Assembly: GCA_022769625.1 (NCBI GenBank)
Contig: JALEJP010000002.1
Span: 1 to 36,179, forward strand
Origin: Lachnospiraceae bacterium
GTDB lineage: Bacteria; Bacillota; Clostridia; Lachnospirales; Lachnospiraceae
Length of the DNA: 36,179 bases
Reading direction: 5' to 3'
Shown: piece by piece, positions 33,681 through 36,179 of the stretch
How positions within the stretch are numbered: the first letter of the stretch is position 1
Layout: the number at the start of each line of letters is the position of its first letter
Notes under the pieces: model-generated
Database searches by the model: none
What the model was told of the DNA's origin: nothing
What the model saw: only the letters and a program-made list of their open reading frames with translations
Position numbers and translations under genes: made by a program

Positions 33681-34226
33681 TTATTCTTCCAGTCCGCCAA
33701 ATTCTCTGAACAGCTCCAGATATCTTGTTTCCGTCTCTGCAAATGACACAAAATCATAGGAAAATCTGCTTGCCATCCGGGGTTCTTCCTCCTTTGACGG
33801 CTCATTTAAGAGTACTTTCAGATCAAAATACAGCATGTCATCATCAATCTTTTTCACAATCTTTTCTTCCTCTTCCGTCAGATCACTTCCCAGATATTTC
33901 TGATAAATAACAGCAAGCAGCCGTTCCTCAAACACCCGATACTCTCTGAGACATTTTTTTAACGGTCTTGTGATATCCGACATATAGGCTTCACTGGCAT
34001 CATGAAGAAGACATGCCAGACAGATCCGTTTTCCATATCCTCTTTCTTTTGCCTCCTGCGCACAATGAATACAGTGCTGTCCCACAGAAAAAAACTGCTT
34101 CACGTGACCATTCCCACGACACAGCATAGAAAGCGCATGAGCAATATCTGTAATATATACATCTGCCGCCACAGGCTCTGCCGGTACAAAATGTGTACCG
34201 CTATAGGTAGTGATATAATCGGACAT
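33681..34226 (-). CDS. HD-domain hydrolase (YfbR-like)
   Basis: 181 residues. Metal-dependent HD phosphohydrolase: GQHCIHCAQEAKERG, then the HD pair in CLLHDASEAYMSDITRPLK and a downstream D (IDDDMLYFDLK). The arrangement resembles bacterial 5'-nucleotidase YfbR-type HD proteins and phage or plasmid relatives. The ATG at 34226 is preceded by AAGGAG (about 8 nt). Monocistronic and convergent with the AraC gene. Exact substrate unknown. Confidence 0.85.
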   Translation of the reverse strand: MSDYITTYSGTHFVPAEPVAADVYITDIAHALSMLCRGNGHVKQFFSVGQHCIHCAQEAKERGYGKRICLACLLHDASEAYMSDITRPLKKCLREYRVFEERLLAVIYQKYLGSDLTEEEEKIVKKIDDDMLYFDLKVLLNEPSKEEEPRMASRFSYDFVSFAETETRYLELFREFGGLEE

Positions 34227-34352
34227 TTTTCTTTCTCCTTCCTGTCTGGAAATATCCTATCACGAATTGTAAACGGTGTAAAGAATGGAATATCAGGGAA
34301 CTTTTTCCATTTCTTTTCATATGCTAAAGCAGGGACGAAAAAGGAGAGGTAT

Positions 34353-34799
34353 ATGAAAAAAAAGATTCTTGTTTTCTCTGTTTTATTACTCCTGACAACC
34401 GTATTCTTCTGTGCATGCAGAAAAAAGGACATAACTTCTGAATTTTCAAAGGTGACTTTGAACGAGGTGGCCCATTCCATTTTCTATGCGCCTCAGTATG
34501 TTGCCATACAGGAAGGATATTTCGCCCAGGAAGGAATTGAGCTGACCCTTGTAAACGGTTTTGGAGCCGACAAAACCATGACCGCTGTACTGTCCGGGGA
34601 AGCAAATATCGGTTTTATGGGAGCGGAGGCTACGATTTACGCTTATGCAGAGGGGGCAAAAGATCCTGTCGTAAACTTTGCACAACTTACCCAGCGCGCC
34701 GGAAATTTTCTGGTAGCAAGAGAACCTATGCCTGACTTCCAGTGGAGTGATTTAAAAGGCAAAAAAGTACTGGGTGGACGAAAAGGTGGCGTTCACTAA
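34353..34799 (+). pseudogene. Truncated NMT1/ThiY/SsuA-like binding lipoprotein
   Basis: 149 residues where about 330 are expected. Signal peptide with a lipobox-like FFCAC at about residues 18-22, then LNEVAHSIFYAPQYVAIQEGYFAQEGIELTLVNGFGADKTMTAVLSGEANIGFMGAEATIYAYAEGA, the NMT1/ABC binding-protein fold used for aromatic or thiamin-precursor and alkanesulfonate uptake. It ends abruptly at GGRKGGVH, in the middle of a conserved segment, where foreign sequence begins. AAGGAGAG site before the ATG at 34353. The transporter partners, if they existed, are outside or lost. Confidence 0.85.
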
Positions 34800-34909
34800 T
34801 CCATGTAAATCTTGAGTCTATCGTAATAATTTGTAACTGGATTGATGGTCTGACTAAGGCAAAAGCCTTGCATTCAGCTATCATGTAACAAATTTATAAA
34901 GAATTTATT

Positions 34910-34937
34910 GAAAGATGTTCCATATGGAGCGTCTTTC
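34910..34937 (+). repeat. Symmetrical 28-nt hairpin in the insert
   Basis: GAAAGATGTTCCAT and ATGGAGCGTCTTTC form a 14-bp stem if two G-U pairs are allowed, with no loop. It lies 9 nt before an AGGAGG ribosome site, suggestive of a leader attenuator. Confidence 0.6.
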
Positions 34938-34945
34938 TTCACGTT

Positions 34946-34974
34946 AGGAGGAATTTACATTGAATAAAATGTGA
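34946..34974 (+). promoter_or_regulatory. Strong ribosome site with a four-codon frame
   Basis: AGGAGG (34946-34951), 8-nt gap, then TTG AAT AAA ATG and TGA. A minimal leader peptide of the kind seen in attenuators, or a leftover of a disrupted gene. Confidence 0.4.
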
Positions 34975-34987
34975 AGTCTTCGTGTGC

Positions 34988-35093
34988 TTCGCACTAAAGA
35001 AAAAGCGAAGCAGGCAAAACTTGCCAAATTCCTTGATTTTACGCGCTTTCTGCTTGATTTTTTCTTGAAAATGTGGTACTGTTTTAGTGCGAA
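34988..35093. repeat. 11-bp inverted repeat flanking about 84 bp
   Basis: TTCGCACTAAA (34988-34998) and TTTAGTGCGAA (35083-35093) are perfect inverse copies. A third CACTAAA at 35099-35105 pairs locally with TTTAGTG (35083-35089), just before a ribosome site. Could be the end repeats of a small non-autonomous element. Confidence 0.5.
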
Positions 35094-35116
35094 TATCACA
35101 CTAAAAGGAGACCTAC

Positions 35117-35161
35117 ATGTACTACAGTTTTACGGTGCCCTTAATTTCCAGCCCAAAGTAG
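35117..35161 (+). CDS. 14-residue frame MYYSFTVPLISSPK with strong ribosome site
   Basis: ATG at 35117 preceded by AAAAGGAG (35104-35110). The start resembles N-termini of some IS transposases (M-x-Y-x-x-T-[V/I]-P), which suggests that the start of such a gene has been cut off by the next piece of DNA. It could equally be a leader peptide. Ends in the inverted repeat at 35143. Confidence 0.4.
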   Translation: MYYSFTVPLISSPK

Positions 35162-35188
35162 CCCTAAAAGCATCTCGGGCTGGAAATT
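35143..35188. repeat. 12-bp inverted repeat next to the small gene end
   Basis: AATTTCCAGCCC (35143-35154) and GGGCTGGAAATT (35177-35188), 22-nt loop. It touches the stop of the minus-strand gene and may serve as its terminator hairpin, though no U-run follows. Confidence 0.6.
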
Positions 35189-35466
35189 CACATGTCACTG
35201 GCTCCTTGGATTTGCTCTTCGGTCATCCCCATGTCATGTTCTTTCACATATTTAAGTGTTGCCTTTAACCCTCTGGTTTTTTCTCCATTTAAACCTTCAA
35301 ATGCCACTTTTACATCTATCACATAACAGTATTCCAAAAATCTTTTCAGTGTCTTTTCCTTTCGGCTGTTCTCAAATAATAATTCTCTGACAGACTGCAT
35401 ATTTTCATGATAGAGAAGAACAACAATGTCACCATATCTGACTGCAAAATAATGTTTCGCTGACAT
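35188..35466 (-). CDS. Hypothetical protein of a mobile element
   Basis: 92 residues from the ATG at 35466, GGAGAGGAG upstream. Begins MSAKHYFAVRYGDIVVLLYHE and continues helical and charged. I do not recognise a family. It follows the coiled-coil gene with 4 nt between, so they are co-translated; location in foreign DNA suggests a conjugative-element accessory gene. Confidence 0.6.
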   Translation of the reverse strand: MSAKHYFAVRYGDIVVLLYHENMQSVRELLFENSRKEKTLKRFLEYCYVIDVKVAFEGLNGEKTRGLKATLKYVKEHDMGMTEEQIQGASDM

Positions 35467-35470
35467 GTAA

Positions 35471-35671
35471 TCACTCCTCTCCAGGCTTGTTCTGTAAATA
35501 CTGCATGATTTCTTCATAGCTCCGTCCACTCTGCGCTATAGCATCCAGCAGTTTTTTCTGGCGAAGTGCATCTCTCTTATCAAGCAAATCTTTTAAGTTT
35601 GCTGCCACTGCGTCATACCGGTGTTTTGCTTTCACTAAATCTTCCTGTGCCTTTTCTATTTTAACATCTAA
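35471..35671 (-). pseudogene. Short coiled-coil protein, 5' end removed by the insertion sequence
   Basis: The readable part (about 66 residues) has the pattern KIEKAQEDLVKAKHRYDAV, then helical KDLLDKRDALRQKKLLDAI and RSYEEIMQYLQ, a coiled coil followed by a conserved tail, similar in style to DUF4315-type small proteins of Firmicute conjugative elements. No start codon with a ribosome site precedes it: the frame runs into the predicted insertion-sequence end at 35672. Probably truncated by that insertion. Family link is tentative. Confidence 0.55.
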
Positions 35672-36179
35672 GGAAACGCTGATTAATAACGATATTCTGT
35701 CATCAAACCAGCTTTTGCAAAATTTTTTAGTTGTTATATCAATTAATTGCCCGGAACAGGCTGAAATGAACTGATTTTCGGATCCATATCCTGTAATTCT
35801 TTGAGGATTTCCCCAGAATAGGCGCACTATCCCCTGCAAAACTCCGCAGTCCGACCGGCACGGAAACACTTTACGAGATTTGCACTGGCAAACAAGATAT
35901 GAAAACGGTTCATGTTTTTGGCAATGCCACGATATACAACCTTGGCATAACCGAACTGTTTCTTGACAATCAAAAACGGATGTTCCACTTTGCACCGGAC
36001 AGACGATTTTCGGTTTTCGATTTCCTTATCCCAGTTGAATCCTGTGTAGCTGGATGTGATCTTAAGGCTGGATGGTCTGACATTTGTCCGGAATTCGATA
36101 TTGCGGAAATGCTCATTCTCCTGAATCTCCGGTCTCTTTTCCACTCCGCTGTATCCTGAATCTCCGTAGCAGACTTCAT
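35672..36179 (-). mobile_element. IS5/IS1182-like insertion sequence, partial (runs off the right edge)
   Basis: The left boundary is placed at GGAAACGCTGATTAA (35672-35686), typical of terminal inverted repeats in this group and located exactly where the neighbour gene loses its coding sense. The transposase 3' end lies within. The opposite end is beyond the window, so the boundary cannot be checked by target duplication. Confidence 0.6.
35827..36179 (-). CDS. IS5/IS1182-type transposase, C-terminal part
   Basis: About 117 visible residues; the N-terminal part is outside the window. Shows the DDE segment YGDSGYSGVEK (second catalytic Asp region), and SSVRCKVEHPFLIVKKQFGYAKVVYRGIAKNMNRFHILFASANLVK, the V-E-H-x-F and Y-R-G-[L/I]-[A/K]-K-N pattern with the catalytic Glu. 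This is the usual C-terminus for the IS5/IS1182-type DDE family. It ends at 35827, about 155 nt inside the proposed element end. Coding looks intact within the window. Confidence 0.85.
   Translation of the reverse strand, partial: EVCYGDSGYSGVEKRPEIQENEHFRNIEFRTNVRPSSLKITSSYTGFNWDKEIENRKSSVRCKVEHPFLIVKKQFGYAKVVYRGIAKNMNRFHILFASANLVKCFRAGRTAEFCRG

Larger units (their letters stand above)
34800..35142. mobile_element. Foreign insert interrupting the lipoprotein gene: hairpins and mini-frames
   Basis: No gene of usual size, but structured: AAGGC-GCCTT hairpin (34857-34870), a 28-nt symmetrical hairpin (34910-34937), a good AGGAGG ahead of a four-codon TTG frame, and an 11-bp inverted repeat (34988-34998 with 35083-35093). 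With the small genes and insertion sequence to the right it looks like the left end of an integrated element. Element type not identified. Confidence 0.55.

Noticed and set aside
34227-34352. TPP riboswitch ahead of the ThiY-like lipoprotein gene
   Set aside because: Looked for CTGAGA and ACCTGA elements; not present in the 126 bp between the divergent genes.
34800-35187. Group II intron
   Set aside because: No GUGYG-like 5' end and no domain V hairpin; no reverse transcriptase frame.
34984-35268. 94-codon plus-strand frame across the insert
   Set aside because: Starts without a ribosome site, overlaps the opposite small gene and the inverted repeats.

Overview
The window reads as chromosome of a low-to-mid GC anaerobic Firmicute, most likely a gut Lachnospiraceae member. 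This rests on the family-specific flavour of several genes: an Apr-type flavoprotein and ferredoxin in a sulfate operon, DUF1836, a YerC/TrpR-like regulator, an OPT transporter with a PqqD-like protein, a sugar-ABC/nucleotidyltransferase operon, and oxygen-sensitive hybrid cluster protein. Strong AGGAGG ribosome sites and sigma-A type promoters fit. No taxonomic search was possible.

Left part (1-8750, minus strand): one long sulfate-assimilation operon. From a TTGACA-17-TACAAT promoter with repeat operators it runs sulfate-binding lipoprotein, CysT, CysW, CysA, AprA, AprB, CysD, CysN and an Rrf2 regulator cut by the window edge. Sulfate is imported, activated to APS by CysDN, and apparently reduced to sulfite by an AprAB-type enzyme; no CysC or CysH is present. 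cysW appears to have a broken or frameshift-coupled 5' end at a poly-A run.

8890-10360: a decayed zone with a gutted membrane histidine kinase, a Gly/Ser-rich tail of another gene, and a C-terminal-only DUF421 protein.

10452-15542 (minus): MarR regulator overlapping citrate synthase; groES-groEL behind a CIRCE operator plus a second perfect palindrome; and a three-gene set of small membrane protein, YbjQ-like protein and a second MarR regulator.

15700-18330: tRNA-Val(CAC), then a Crp/Fnr regulator divergent from hcp, with a palindrome centred near -41.5 of the hcp promoter.

18336-25876: housekeeping and conserved genes: rlmD, an Asp/Phe-repeat membrane protein, pcrA, a PAP2-like membrane protein that may start at ATT, DUF1836 with a structured leader, YerC, a PHP phosphoesterase and a PqqD-like protein directly behind an OPT peptide transporter (to 27802).

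28031-33577: sugar ABC importer (binding protein, two permeases, no ATPase) with a sugar-nucleotidyltransferase, divergent from an AraC regulator.

33681-36179: HD hydrolase, then a substrate-binding lipoprotein gene truncated by foreign DNA. The foreign DNA carries hairpins, mini-ORFs, two small accessory genes and an IS5/IS1182-like insertion sequence running off the right edge.
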